Numbered from the stretch's first letter, positions 17,463 through 26,774 are shown. The stretch is 58,201 nucleotides of DNA from an uncultured Clostridia bacterium (GCA_937895935.1 CALBKX010000018.1:1-58201); one strand, 5' to 3'. Notes: a model not told the origin generated them from the sequence alone. Made by a program: numbers and translations.

Positions 17463-18791
17463 ATGAAAACAATAGCACAAATTAGTACACCACTAGGAAG
17501 TGGTGGAATATCAGTAATTCGAATGAGCGGAAAAGGTAGTTTGCAAATAGCACTTAAATTTTTTACGTTTAAAAAAGAACCAAAAGTTTTAGAACCAAGA
17601 CATATGTATTTTGGAACAATAAATTTTAAAGGTTTTACTGAACAATGCTTAATGGTGTATTTTAAAGCACCTTACTCTTACACTGGTGAGGATGTAATTG
17701 AATTCCAATGCCACGGTGGAGAATATTTAACGCAACAAATTCTTAAGGCTTGTCTTGAAAATGGTGCGGTTTTAGCGGAAAATGGTGAGTTTACAAAACA
17801 AGCGTTTATAAACGGGAAAATATCGCTCGATGAAGCGGAAAGTGTAATTGACATGATAAATGCAACTTCCGATGCTGAATTAAAAGCTAATAGTAAAATA
17901 TTAAAAGGAGAACTTTTTAAACAAATTAGCCAAATACAAAAAAATATAATGGATGCCATTGTTAATTTGGAGGTTTCAATTGACTATCCTGAACACGATG
18001 ATGAGGCTTTAGGAATTGATAATTTACAAAAAGTTTTACAAGAATCCAAAATTTCACTCACAAAACTTTCAGAAACGGCAAATCAAGGTATGGTTATAAG
18101 GTCTGGTGTAAATGTGGCAATTATTGGGAAGCCAAATGTAGGCAAATCAAGTTTACTTAATGCCCTTTTAGGAGAGGAACGGGCGATAGTCACAAATGTT
18201 AAAGGCACAACTCGTGATGTTTTAAAAGAAACAATAAATTATAAAGGCTTGAAAATAAATTTTATAGATACTGCAGGCATTCATTCAAGTCTTGATGAAG
18301 TAGAGCAAATTGGAATAAATAAAGCCAAAGAAAGTGTTGCTGAATCCGATATTGTTTTGTTTGTTGTTGATGCAAGTAAGGAATTGGACTTTGAAGATAA
18401 AGAAATTATGAATTTATGCAAAAATCATAAAACGATAACAATTTTAAATAAAATTGATATAAACGAAAATAAAACAGGACTTACAGGAATTGAGATAAGT
18501 GCAAAACAATTAAAAAACATTGATAAAATAAAAGATGAAATAATCAATTTGGCAGTAAAAGGTAAAATTGATTTTTCGGGACTAATTATTACTAACCAAA
18601 GACATTTAGAAGCAATCAAAGATGCACTTTTGCAAATAGATAAAGCCTTGTTAGAATGTAAAAATCAAACAGTTGATATTTTAGATATGTTAGCAAAAGA
18701 CATATGGAAAACTTTAGGAAAAATTACAGGCGAAACTGAAAATGAAGACATAATAAGTGGGATTTTTGCGAAGTTTTGCTTAGGGAAGTAG
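17463..18791 (+). CDS. mnmE: tRNA modification GTPase MnmE
   Basis: MnmE acts with MnmG to make 5-(carboxymethyl)aminomethyl-uridine at the wobble position of several tRNAs. Folate-binding N-terminal, helical and inserted G domains are all present: G1 GKPNVGKSS, the GTTRD switch, G3 DTAGIH, G4 NKID, and the C-terminal FCLGK with its essential Cys (family FCIGK). At 442 residues it is slightly shorter than the E. coli protein. Seven bases separate it from recF. Three similar terminator hairpins lie downstream. Confidence 0.95.
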   Translation: MKTIAQISTPLGSGGISVIRMSGKGSLQIALKFFTFKKEPKVLEPRHMYFGTINFKGFTEQCLMVYFKAPYSYTGEDVIEFQCHGGEYLTQQILKACLENGAVLAENGEFTKQAFINGKISLDEAESVIDMINATSDAELKANSKILKGELFKQISQIQKNIMDAIVNLEVSIDYPEHDDEALGIDNLQKVLQESKISLTKLSETANQGMVIRSGVNVAIIGKPNVGKSSLLNALLGEERAIVTNVKGTTRDVLKETINYKGLKINFIDTAGIHSSLDEVEQIGINKAKESVAESDIVLFVVDASKELDFEDKEIMNLCKNHKTITILNKIDINENKTGLTGIEISAKQLKNIDKIKDEIINLAVKGKIDFSGLIITNQRHLEAIKDALLQIDKALLECKNQTVDILDMLAKDIWKTLGKITGETENEDIISGIFAKFCLGK

Positions 18792-18800
18792 AAAAAACAT

Positions 18801-19098
18801 CGCCCTGTTAGTGCAATTTGCCAATTCTTGGCAAATGTAGCACTTTAACGGGCGTGTTTTTTCTTTTATCGCACCATACGTGCTCTCTCACTTCATTCGT
18901 TCGCAGAGCGAACTCTCGTGCGAAGTGATTGCTATCGAAGAAGATGAATAGGTGCAATTAATATTTTAAGTTACGGAAAAATATATTAAAAAATATATTA
19001 AGTAATATTTGCTAGCAAAATTGTAGCCCGAGGTTGTTACTCTCCTAAAAGAAGTGATTGCTATCGAAGGATGAGTATTATTTAAAACATAGTTATAT
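18801..19098 (+). repeat. 298-bp tandem repeat, unit 1
   Basis: Exact first copy of a 298-bp unit. It opens with a long hairpin (CGCCC...GGGCG, with inner AGTGC/GCACT and GCCA/TGGC pairs) followed by a T-run, which works as a terminator for mnmE (18799-18861). Further in are a GTTCGC-AGA-GCGAAC hairpin, an ATATATTAAAAAATATAT palindrome and two copies of GAAGTGATTGCTATCGAAG (18922-18940, 19051-19069). No protein-coding content is convincing. Confidence 0.92.
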
Positions 19099-19396
19099 CG
19101 CCCTGTTAGTGCAATTTGCCAATTCTTGGCAAATGTAGCACTTTAACGGGCGTGTTTTTTCTTTTATCGCACCATACGTGCTCTCTCACTTCATTCGTTC
19201 GCAGAGCGAACTCTCGTGCGAAGTGATTGCTATCGAAGAAGATGAATAGGTGCAATTAATATTTTAAGTTACGGAAAAATATATTAAAAAATATATTAAG
19301 TAATATTTGCTAGCAAAATTGTAGCCCGAGGTTGTTACTCTCCTAAAAGAAGTGATTGCTATCGAAGGATGAGTATTATTTAAAACATAGTTATAT
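19099..19396 (+). repeat. 298-bp tandem repeat, unit 2
   Basis: I read this copy base for base against unit 1 and found no difference, so the duplication is either very recent or kept identical by recombination. It repeats the terminator (19097-19159) and both GAAGTGATTGCTATCGAAG elements (19220-19238, 19349-19367). Confidence 0.92.
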
Positions 19397-19453
19397 CGCC
19401 CTGTTAGTGCAAATTACCGAATTCTTGGCAAATTGCACTAAAAGGGCGATGTT
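19395..19453 (+). terminator. Diverged third copy of the terminator
   Basis: The hairpin that opens the 298-bp unit occurs a third time with several base changes and a different inner loop, ending in GGGCGATGTTTTTTC. It may be the original terminator between the convergent mnmE and VanW-type genes. Confidence 0.75.
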
Positions 19454-19457
19454 TTTT

Positions 19458-20975
19458 CTACGGATTATATTTCTCCCTATTCTCACCATTTATTTTATTA
19501 GACACGTTTTCACCATTGGTAGATGTTGTACTTTGAGGAGGAATAAATTTCACCTTATTTTCAGGTAATGTAACTCCTTCATAAACATCTTCAGTTCCTT
19601 CAATTATAATTCCTTCTTGTGCATTATAAATTTCATGTCTTATTAATTTTTCGTCAAGCAATGTTCCATCACTTGAGTAGTGTTGCAAGTACGCTTTTGC
19701 TTCATAACCTTCTTGCGGATTTTTTAATCTCAAATACTCGCCTTTAAATGTGATTTTATCTGAGTATTCATTTGTTGTGTCTTGGACTATTCTGTCGCCA
19801 GGGTGAGGGATTGACCTTACAAATTCACTTCTAGTTTTATAATATTCGCCATTTTCAATTGCTAAACCATATATTTCTACATATACTTTTTGATTATCGC
19901 CCCAAGTTTTAAAATAAAGAGGAGAAGTTGTGTTGTTTTTAAATTTTAAATCCGATACACCTTCACTAACCATTGCATCTAAAGCAAGAGGAACATATGA
20001 GGCTGGCAAACTATGTTTGCTTACTTCCAATATCTCAACGTTAGAGAGCAAAAGAGCATTGTATAGAGTGGTTGAGGCTTGGCATACACCACCGCCTGAA
20101 CCTTGGATATACACACCATTTAAAATAACATTTGCTGGTTTGTACCCATTTTCTTTTGTTCTTGCTCCAGTAATTTCATTAAAAGATATCTCTTGCTCAG
20201 GTTCAACTATTTGCCCATTAAAAGCGCCAAGTGCGGTTTTAACATTACTTTTTCTATTTGCAGAAGAACTAGCATAACTTGTTGAAAATGATGAGCGGAG
20301 AGAAGTCCTTTGTTTTAAATCTTCCATACTTAAACTAGGTTTTAATTCATCATATGGAACATAAATTGTAATTTTTTTACTAGTTTTGAAAGAATTGTCT
20401 ATTAGTGTTTCTAATTCTGACCTATTTACAATAATCCGGCTTTGGCCATTAATGTATGTAAAAATCTCTTTTGCCGAAGGGTCAAATTTTACTTCAGGCT
20501 CTTTTAATTCTTGATTTATTTCTTGTTCAATTATATCTAGCTTTTTATTAAAGCCCCCTAAAATATTTCTATATGATAAAAGGATATTTCCGTCATTTTG
20601 TTTTAGTTCTTTTAACTTAATTTTTCTATCAAAAATATTTCCTGAAGTCGTTTGATTAAAAACATTTTCAACTATATTTGAAAAATCAATAGGTATTTCA
20701 AAATCTTTACTCGTGTAATGCCATTCTTTATTTTCATATATAAAAGTAACATCCAATTCGTTTAAAGAGTTATTTATGCTTGCTTCCACAGCATTTGTTG
20801 CTTCTTTAATTGATAAGCCACTTACATTAACACCATTTATTTTTGTATTGTTGTAAAATCTATCCTTTGGATAAAAATAACTATTAAAAGCTAATGCTCC
20901 AATAGAAAATAATGCAATAAAGGAAAAAGTTATTAATGTAATATATACACCTTTACTTGTTTTACGTTTTTTCAT
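19458..20975 (-). CDS. VanW/YoaR-type cell-surface protein
   Basis: An N-terminal membrane anchor (about residues 12-32) is followed by a YoaR-like putative peptidoglycan-binding region (about 40-230) and a VanW domain (about 240-390, with GGGVCQASTTLYNALLLS and HSLPASYVP). VanW is often found near vancomycin-resistance genes but its activity is unknown. The domain build suits a wall-associated protein. I start it at the ATG at 20975 behind GAGGTAATT; upstream codons to 21002 lack support. It is divergent from the rpsF operon and carries no resistance genes around it. Confidence 0.85.
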   Translation of the reverse strand: MKKRKTSKGVYITLITFSFIALFSIGALAFNSYFYPKDRFYNNTKINGVNVSGLSIKEATNAVEASINNSLNELDVTFIYENKEWHYTSKDFEIPIDFSNIVENVFNQTTSGNIFDRKIKLKELKQNDGNILLSYRNILGGFNKKLDIIEQEINQELKEPEVKFDPSAKEIFTYINGQSRIIVNRSELETLIDNSFKTSKKITIYVPYDELKPSLSMEDLKQRTSLRSSFSTSYASSSANRKSNVKTALGAFNGQIVEPEQEISFNEITGARTKENGYKPANVILNGVYIQGSGGGVCQASTTLYNALLLSNVEILEVSKHSLPASYVPLALDAMVSEGVSDLKFKNNTTSPLYFKTWGDNQKVYVEIYGLAIENGEYYKTRSEFVRSIPHPGDRIVQDTTNEYSDKITFKGEYLRLKNPQEGYEAKAYLQHYSSDGTLLDEKLIRHEIYNAQEGIIIEGTEDVYEGVTLPENKVKFIPPQSTTSTNGENVSNKINGENREKYNP

Positions 20976-21031
20976 AATTACCTCTACCAATATTGTTTGC
21001 AAAAATGTTAAATTTATTCTATAACAAAACC

Positions 21032-21060
21032 TTGCATTTTATAATTAGTTATGATATAAT
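21032..21060 (+). promoter_or_regulatory. Promoter of rpsF-ssb-rpsR
   Basis: TTGCAT (21032-21037), a 17-nt spacer and a perfect TATAAT (21055-21060) lead into an 80-nt leader. Ribosomal proteins S6:S18 often control this operon through a leader RNA. I did not recognise that motif here. Confidence 0.75.
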
Positions 21061-21144
21061 GCTAAATAAGCAATTAATCCTAATTGCCTTGTTTTTTGTT
21101 AAAATCAAAAAACCAATAGACCAAAAGGAAAGGAGGAAATTTAA

Positions 21145-21426
21145 ATGAATAAGTACGAACTTATGTACATCATTTCTGCTGATGCAAACGATGCTGAAAA
21201 AGAAGCTTTAATTGAAAAATTTAAAACTTTTGTAGAAGCAAAAGGTGGTGTTGTTACAGGACTTGACAAACTTGGTATGAAAAAATTCGCTTACAAAATC
21301 AACTTTAAAACAGAAGGTTATTATGTTTTAATGAACTTTGAAGCACCAGCAAATCTTGTAAAAGAAATGAATAGTTTAATGAACATTTCAGATTTCATTG
21401 TAAGACAAATGTTTGTTAGAAAGTAA
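21145..21426 (+). CDS. rpsF: 30S ribosomal protein S6
   Basis: S6 binds 16S rRNA together with S18 on the platform of the small subunit. The 93-residue sequence has the standard N-terminal YELMYIISADANDAEKEAL and the LGMKKFAYKI core. A strong AAAGGAGG site precedes the ATG. It heads the widely conserved rpsF-ssb-rpsR operon. Confidence 0.97.
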   Translation: MNKYELMYIISADANDAEKEALIEKFKTFVEAKGGVVTGLDKLGMKKFAYKINFKTEGYYVLMNFEAPANLVKEMNSLMNISDFIVRQMFVRK

Positions 21427-21436
21427 GAGGTAAAAT

Positions 21437-21841
21437 ATGAATAGAGTATATTTAATCGGGAACTTAACACGTGACCCTGAACTAGCTGTAACAAACAGTG
21501 GTGTATCTGTATGTCGTTTTTCAATAGCGGTATCACGTCGTTATTCTAATTCTGAAGGTGAAAGAGAAACTGATTTTTTTAATATTGTTGTTTGGCGCGC
21601 TCAAGGTGAAAGCTGCCATAAATATCTAAAGAAAGGGAGTAAATGTGCTGTTTCTGGCTCACTTCAAAATAGAAGTTATGATGCACAAGATGGCTCAAAA
21701 CGTACAGTTACAGAAATCATTGCTGACGAAGTAGAATTTTTAACTTCAAAATCAGGCAGTGATTCTGCGAGTGAAAGAGTTGAAAACAAAAAGGAAGTAA
21801 CAGAACTCGAACCTATCGATGATGATAATCTTCCATTCTAA
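21437..21841 (+). CDS. ssb: Single-stranded DNA-binding protein
   Basis: Binds and protects single-stranded DNA during replication and repair. The OB fold begins MNRVYLIGNLTRDPEL. A short acidic linker leads to the C-terminal tip DDDNLPF, which recruits partner proteins. At 134 residues the linker is shorter than in Bacillus SSB. The gene lies 10 nt after rpsF. Confidence 0.97.
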   Translation: MNRVYLIGNLTRDPELAVTNSGVSVCRFSIAVSRRYSNSEGERETDFFNIVVWRAQGESCHKYLKKGSKCAVSGSLQNRSYDAQDGSKRTVTEIIADEVEFLTSKSGSDSASERVENKKEVTELEPIDDDNLPF

Positions 21842-21865
21842 TAAAATTTATAAAGGAGAATAAAA

Positions 21866-22147
21866 ATGGCTGAAGTAATCGAAACAACAGAAGTTGTAGA
21901 AGAAAAAGTTGAAAGAGTTAAAAAATATCGTAAACCTATGCAAAAGAAAAAAGTTTGTGCTTTTTGCGTAGATAAATCAAACACAATTGATTATAAAGAT
22001 GTTGCAAAACTTAGAAGATATATAACAGAAAATGGTAAAATTTTACCAAGACGTCAAACAGGTGTTTGTGCAATTCACCAAAGAGAACTTGCTCAAGCAA
22101 TCAAACGTGCTAGAATTATGGCTCTTTTACCATTTAAAGGTGAATAA
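21866..22147 (+). CDS. rpsR: 30S ribosomal protein S18
   Basis: The 93-residue product has an N-terminal extension of about 25 residues and then the S18 core. It is a cysteine-bearing (C+) form with CAFC near residue 32 and CAIH later, likely a zinc site, and the conserved LPRRQTG and RARIMALLPF motifs. AAAGGAG precedes the ATG. It is the last gene of the operon. Confidence 0.97.
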   Translation: MAEVIETTEVVEEKVERVKKYRKPMQKKKVCAFCVDKSNTIDYKDVAKLRRYITENGKILPRRQTGVCAIHQRELAQAIKRARIMALLPFKGE

Positions 22148-22174
22148 TTAATTTAAAAACACGATGTTTTATAA

Positions 22175-22213
22175 ACAAGCCCAAAAAATTAGAACTTTTG
22201 GCGCTTGTTTTTT
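22175..22213 (+). terminator. Terminator after rpsR
   Basis: Arms ACAAGC-CCAAAA and TTTTGG-C-GCTTGT followed by TTTTT. Confidence 0.8.
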
Positions 22214-22475
22214 GTTATTTTGAAAGCAAATTAAATAAGTATTTTTTTAAACAATAAAATAGATACGTTTTAAAAACTTTCACTATATGTCAATTTTTAT
22301 ATTTTGGTGTATGGAAGTCGCTTTTACAATAAGTAAATTAAAAAATTAATAAAAGCAATATTTAAATTATTAGTGCCCATTGAAAATTTAAATATTAAAA
22401 TCAAAAATTCAATCTTAATTTTTTTTAATTCCACCAATATAAAATTCAAGATTTTTTAATTTTTTTTTTAAACAC

Positions 22476-22505
22476 TTGACAATGCGGAGATGTGAGAGAT
22501 ATAAT
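22476..22505 (+). promoter_or_regulatory. Strong promoter with no adjacent gene
   Basis: TTGACA (22476-22481) and TATAAT (22500-22505) are perfect consensus boxes 18 nt apart. The next open gene begins more than 400 nt downstream, so the promoter may serve a noncoding RNA or a long leader. Confidence 0.7.
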
Positions 22506-22511
22506 ATCTTT

Positions 22512-22690
22512 GTTGAAAAATGTAAAAAAATATTTATATTTGTTTTTTTATGTAGACACTTTGAAAGTATCAGGGATTAAATCTGACCTAAACAAAAAAA
22601 AACGTTGCTTTGTGAAGTGACCCCTACGGGGTTCACTTCATTGCTTATAGCAAAGAGGTATTAATATCTGTAAATATTAACTTATTTATA
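22512..22690 (+). ncRNA. Candidate structured RNA of unknown class
   Basis: Downstream of the consensus promoter, AATATTTA (near 22535) can pair with TAAATATT (near 22672) and so enclose a domain. Inside are a TCAG-GATT/AATC-TGA hairpin and a very stable one at 22613-22640 (TGAAGTGA, CCCC, loop TAC, GGGG, TCACTTCA), embedded in a CTTTG/CAAAG stem. No long T-run marks the 3' end. It is not a recognised riboswitch or 6S RNA. The rest of the 22.2-22.9 kb gap is AT-rich with no gene seen. Confidence 0.3.
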
Positions 22691-22930
22691 TTTTCAATGT
22701 TATTTTATAAAGAATGAAAATGCTTTAAATAGAACAAACTAAATATAAAGTTGTTTTACAAGATGCAAACCATGTATGTTAAAGTTGCCAATTGCAGTTA
22801 CTACAATAAAACAATTATAGTTAAAATTGTTGTTATTGGATTGTGAATGCTAAAACAATGTTTGATTTTTGTTTTGCAAAGGGCATTTTCATTTTGCCAA
22901 ATTTTCAAAGAACATTAATATGGAGTTTTA

Positions 22931-24334
22931 ATGAGTTATATAGAAATTGTTTATACAATAATGATTGTTTTAGGTTTTCTTTCAGTATTTTTTCCTTTAG
23001 AATATGCAATTTATTTTATTGTAGGTATTTTTTACAAAGGAAAACCTTTTCCAGAAAGAGAAGAAAAATTAAGATATGGTGTTATAGTTTGTGCAAGAAA
23101 TGAAGAAAAAGTTATAGGGAACCTTGTTGAAAGTATTAAAAAAAGTGATTATCCGCAAGAAAAACTAGATATTTTTGTAATAGCACACAATTGTACAGAT
23201 AACACAGCAGAAATTGCTAGGCAAAATGGAGCTATTGTTTATGAATATAACAATGAAAATGAAAAAACCAAAGGCTATGCTTTAAAACATATTTTTGAAT
23301 GCATAAATAGAGATTATGGAACTTTAAACTATGATGGCTTCCACATTTTTGATGCCGATAATGTTTTAGATAAAAATTATTTTAATAAAATGAATGATGC
23401 TTTTTTAGCTTATGATAAAAAATGTGCGGTAACTTCTTTTAGAAATTCTAAAAATTTTGGAGCGAATGTTATAACTGCTTGCTATGGCATTTTATATGCC
23501 GTTGGCTGTCGAATTGAAGCTTGTGGTAGGATGGCTTTAAAAACTTCAGCTAGAATTTTGGGCTCTGGGTTTTTAGTAAGTTCTGAAATGGTAAAAGATG
23601 GTTGGAACATTGTTATTCTTTCTGATGATACTGATTTTACTATAGAACAAGTTTTAAAGGGAAATAGAGTAATTTATTGCAATGATGCCATGTATTATGA
23701 TGAACATCCTACAACAATTAAGGCAATGTGGCGACAACGTTTACGTTGGGCAAAAGGAACGTTTATTGTTTTAAACAAAAGATTTAAATCGCTTTTTTGT
23801 TACACATTTGGTAGAAGGAAAAAAGGCGAAAAAAAGCGATTAAGAGCGTCTTCATTAGATTTACTTTGTTGTATTCTCCCAGTTGGAATAATTGGTCTTG
23901 GCATATTGGGAATTGATTTAATTTTGCGATCTCTTGCACCATTATTTAATTGTGATCCTGCTATTGTATGGAAAAATTGGGCAATACTATTTGGCGTAAG
24001 CACAGCGTTATCATATTTAGGTCTGGTTTTAATTGCAATTATTACCTATATAATTGAAAGGAAAAGAATTAAAAATGTTTCGACTTCTTTAAAAATAGCA
24101 TCAGTGTTTATATGGCCGATTTTTGCAACTTTACTTGTTTTCTTACAACTAACAGCTATGTTCAAGAAAAAATTTGCTTGGACACCTATAGTTCATTCTA
24201 ATTCTTCAAATTATGAAACTTTCAACTCTAATTTAAAAGATGAAAATAAGCAAATAAAAGATGTTGAAATGATTACGCAAAACAATATGGATATTCAATT
24301 AGAAGATAACGTACAAAATAATGCAAATAATTAA
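22931..24334 (+). CDS. Membrane glycosyltransferase, family 2
   Basis: A processive GT2 of the polysaccharide synthase type. The N-terminal pair of membrane segments (about 5-38) is followed by the catalytic domain: VIVCARNEEKVIGN, the metal-binding HIFDADN, the acceptor-side SDDTDF and the QRLRW motif typical of processive enzymes. Two or three further membrane segments follow (about 310-410), then an Asn/Lys-rich tail. It lies 18 nt before the CofD-like fusion gene and is probably co-transcribed with it. The sugar cannot be predicted from sequence. Confidence 0.85.
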   Translation: MSYIEIVYTIMIVLGFLSVFFPLEYAIYFIVGIFYKGKPFPEREEKLRYGVIVCARNEEKVIGNLVESIKKSDYPQEKLDIFVIAHNCTDNTAEIARQNGAIVYEYNNENEKTKGYALKHIFECINRDYGTLNYDGFHIFDADNVLDKNYFNKMNDAFLAYDKKCAVTSFRNSKNFGANVITACYGILYAVGCRIEACGRMALKTSARILGSGFLVSSEMVKDGWNIVILSDDTDFTIEQVLKGNRVIYCNDAMYYDEHPTTIKAMWRQRLRWAKGTFIVLNKRFKSLFCYTFGRRKKGEKKRLRASSLDLLCCILPVGIIGLGILGIDLILRSLAPLFNCDPAIVWKNWAILFGVSTALSYLGLVLIAIITYIIERKRIKNVSTSLKIASVFIWPIFATLLVFLQLTAMFKKKFAWTPIVHSNSSNYETFNSNLKDENKQIKDVEMITQNNMDIQLEDNVQNNANN

Positions 24335-24352
24335 AAGTTAGGAGAAAAAATA

Positions 24353-26059
24353 ATGAAACTTGTAATAATATCAGGTGGTTCAGGCAATGATGCATTAATA
24401 AAAGGTGTAGAAAAATTATTTGTTGGGAATGAAAAAGTGGATGTTAAAGTTATCGTAAATGCATACGATAATGGAAAATCTACTGGCGTTTGTAGAGCAA
24501 TTACAAACACTTTAGGCGTTTCTGATATTAGGAAAAATCATTCTCGTTTATATAAAGCAATTTATGGCGATCATTGTGATAAAAATTTGTTGGAATTTTA
24601 CTGTGAAAGATATAATTTTCCAAAAGGAAAAGAATTAGAAAACGTGCTTAATTTATTGGAAAATTGGAATATGTCAGAATATAAAGATTATGCAATAAGA
24701 TTTTTCGCTCGTCCTGAAGCTAAAAGATATGAATTTAATGATTTTAGCGTATCCAATATTATTTATTCTGAAATGTATAGTGAATTAGGATATGAAAAAA
24801 CAAACAAACATTTTTGCGATAGAATGAATATTCCTGATTTTGTAGTTTTAAATTCTTTTGATAATTTGTTTGTAAAAGCTGAAACCCAGTCTGGTAAAAT
24901 AATTTCAGATGAGGGTGAAATTGTATGTTGGAACAACCCTGATGATAAAATAGTAAAAATGCATTATGATGTAAAAAATAAATCAGTCGGCTTAAACCCT
25001 TATGCGTTAAAATTGCTTGATGAAGCAGACTTTATTGTAATTTCAACAGGTACGTTTTGGAGTTCAATTCAACCAACCTTGGATTATTTAGATTTTTATA
25101 AATTTGTAAATGCTTCTAAAGCAAAGAAAGTTTGGGTTATGAATAATGAAGAAGATGGTGATTCTTTTGGAGTAACAAGTATAGATTTTGCAAAATATAT
25201 GGAACAAACAGGGCTAGATTTGTCTGATTTTACTATTTTATTAAATAGTGATGCTCGAGATAGTTTAAAAATGAAAAATGATAAATATAATTTTGTAATT
25301 AAATCTATGGGTAACACAAAAGGAAAACATGATGGTGATAAATATGTAAAAGCCTTATTCCAAATTTACTATGGTTTAGAAAATGCAAATAATTATGATA
25401 AAATTATTTTTGATTTTGACGATACGATTTGGGCAAGAAACGCAAAAAATGATATAGAAAAAACTTCTTTAGAAAATGTTAAGATGATTAATGATTATCT
25501 TGGTGATAAAGCTGTAATAATAAGCGGAAATTCTTTCCACTCAATTGATACAAAATTAAACAAAGTTTATGGTGATAACTTAAAAAATTTTAATTCTAGT
25601 ATTTGGGCAGATGCAAACTCAACATTATATAAACACGGAAAGCAAACTGATTTTATAAACGAATTTGTTATAGATGATAAATGTAAAAAATTTGTTGAAG
25701 AATTAAAAAATAAATATGCTTTAAACATAGAGGGAGTTGGAGTAAAGGTTGTAAATTATAAAATAAAACCATTAACACAATTAGAGAGAAAACTGCTTGT
25801 TGATTTAGCTAAAGAAAAATATGCAGATGCAATAAATTGTAAAATTACAGGAAAAACTACTGTTGATATTTTAAGTCCTAACAATAACAAAAGCGTTGTT
25901 TTTAAACACTGTAATTATGATAACTTAAATACTTTATTTATTGGAGATGAAATAAACGAAGGTAATGATGAATCAATATCAAAATTGTGTACAAAATCTA
26001 TTGAAGTTAATGATATAAACGAAACAAATACTTTATTAAAATTATTAATAGGAGATTAA
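24353..26059 (+). CDS. CofD/YvcK-like domain fused to a HAD phosphatase
   Basis: Residues 1-330 resemble the CofD/YvcK family: IISGGSGNDALIKGV at the N-terminus, then VNAYDNGKSTG in place of the usual DDGGSSG, and a conserved ISTGTFWSS. CofD moves a phospholactyl-type group from a nucleotide-activated donor onto cofactor F420 precursors; YvcK members act in wall synthesis and carbon control. Residues 350-568 form a HAD domain with nucleophile Asp354 in FDFDDT, VIISGNS, and the GDEINEGND metal motif, like sugar or phosphomannomutase-type phosphatases. I know of no characterised fusion of this kind. AGGAGAAAA precedes the start. Confidence 0.7.
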   Translation: MKLVIISGGSGNDALIKGVEKLFVGNEKVDVKVIVNAYDNGKSTGVCRAITNTLGVSDIRKNHSRLYKAIYGDHCDKNLLEFYCERYNFPKGKELENVLNLLENWNMSEYKDYAIRFFARPEAKRYEFNDFSVSNIIYSEMYSELGYEKTNKHFCDRMNIPDFVVLNSFDNLFVKAETQSGKIISDEGEIVCWNNPDDKIVKMHYDVKNKSVGLNPYALKLLDEADFIVISTGTFWSSIQPTLDYLDFYKFVNASKAKKVWVMNNEEDGDSFGVTSIDFAKYMEQTGLDLSDFTILLNSDARDSLKMKNDKYNFVIKSMGNTKGKHDGDKYVKALFQIYYGLENANNYDKIIFDFDDTIWARNAKNDIEKTSLENVKMINDYLGDKAVIISGNSFHSIDTKLNKVYGDNLKNFNSSIWADANSTLYKHGKQTDFINEFVIDDKCKKFVEELKNKYALNIEGVGVKVVNYKIKPLTQLERKLLVDLAKEKYADAINCKITGKTTVDILSPNNNKSVVFKHCNYDNLNTLFIGDEINEGNDESISKLCTKSIEVNDINETNTLLKLLIGD

Positions 26060-26063
26060 ACAT

Positions 26064-26774
26064 ATGGTATATGGTTTAATAATTTGTGCAGGAAAACAAT
26101 CAAGGTTTAAAAGTCAAACACCGAAAGCATTAGTCACTGTAAAAGGGAAAACTCTTCTTCAAAGAAATATTGAAGCAATGTCCAAAGAATGTGATAAAAT
26201 TTATGTGGTATGTTCTAATCAAAACCAACATTATTTTGACTACAAAAATAAAATATTCTTTGAATCAGGGAAAGGTAGTGGCGATGCTGTTTGGCAGGCA
26301 TTGGAAAGATTAAACATAAAAAAGGGTGATTTTTGTTATGTTTTATGGGGCGATGCTCTTACTACACCTGAAATTTATACTCAAATAAAAAATGCATACA
26401 AAAAAGATGGTGTAATACCTTGTGTTTATGAGAGTAATCCTTATGTTCAAATTATTCCAAAAGAAAATGGTGGGGTATCGGCTAAGTTTTCAAAATTTAA
26501 TGAAAAAACCACCGCAGGGTATCATGACTTAAGTTTATTCTATTTTGATGCAGACGTGTTATTAAAAAAACTTCGTGATTTTAGAAATAAAATAACTGAT
26601 AAAAATGGTAATTATTGTCATAAACATGGAAATGAAATGGAACTTCTTGATGTTTTTAATGAAACAAATATAAAACCAGATATTTTGGAAATAAAGCATT
26701 ATAAAGATTTTTCTTTTAATACTGTGGAACAATTAAAAGACTTGTTAGAAAAACAAGATGTAATCGAAAAATAA
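26064..26774 (+). CDS. Nucleotidyltransferase, sugar-1-phosphate or CofC-like
   Basis: A GT-A fold NTP transferase of 236 residues. The N-terminal nucleotide-binding motif reads LIICAGKQSRFKSQTPKAL. SGKGSGDAVWQAL, the WGDAL metal region and a HKHGNEMELLDVFN stretch near the C-terminus follow. Such enzymes make NDP-sugars, and the related CofC activates the donor used by CofD. It follows the CofD-like fusion by 4 nt, so it may supply that protein's nucleotide-activated substrate; this pairing is inference. A bidirectional terminator follows. Confidence 0.75.
   Translation: MVYGLIICAGKQSRFKSQTPKALVTVKGKTLLQRNIEAMSKECDKIYVVCSNQNQHYFDYKNKIFFESGKGSGDAVWQALERLNIKKGDFCYVLWGDALTTPEIYTQIKNAYKKDGVIPCVYESNPYVQIIPKENGGVSAKFSKFNEKTTAGYHDLSLFYFDADVLLKKLRDFRNKITDKNGNYCHKHGNEMELLDVFNETNIKPDILEIKHYKDFSFNTVEQLKDLLEKQDVIEK

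Noticed and set aside
18801..19396. Possible CRISPR array in the tandem repeat
   Set aside because: The units are 298 bp and identical throughout. There are no short repeats separated by unique spacers and no cas genes.
19458..20975. Vancomycin resistance locus
   Set aside because: VanW domains are common in Clostridia without resistance. No vanA/B-type ligase, vanX or vanH gene is nearby.
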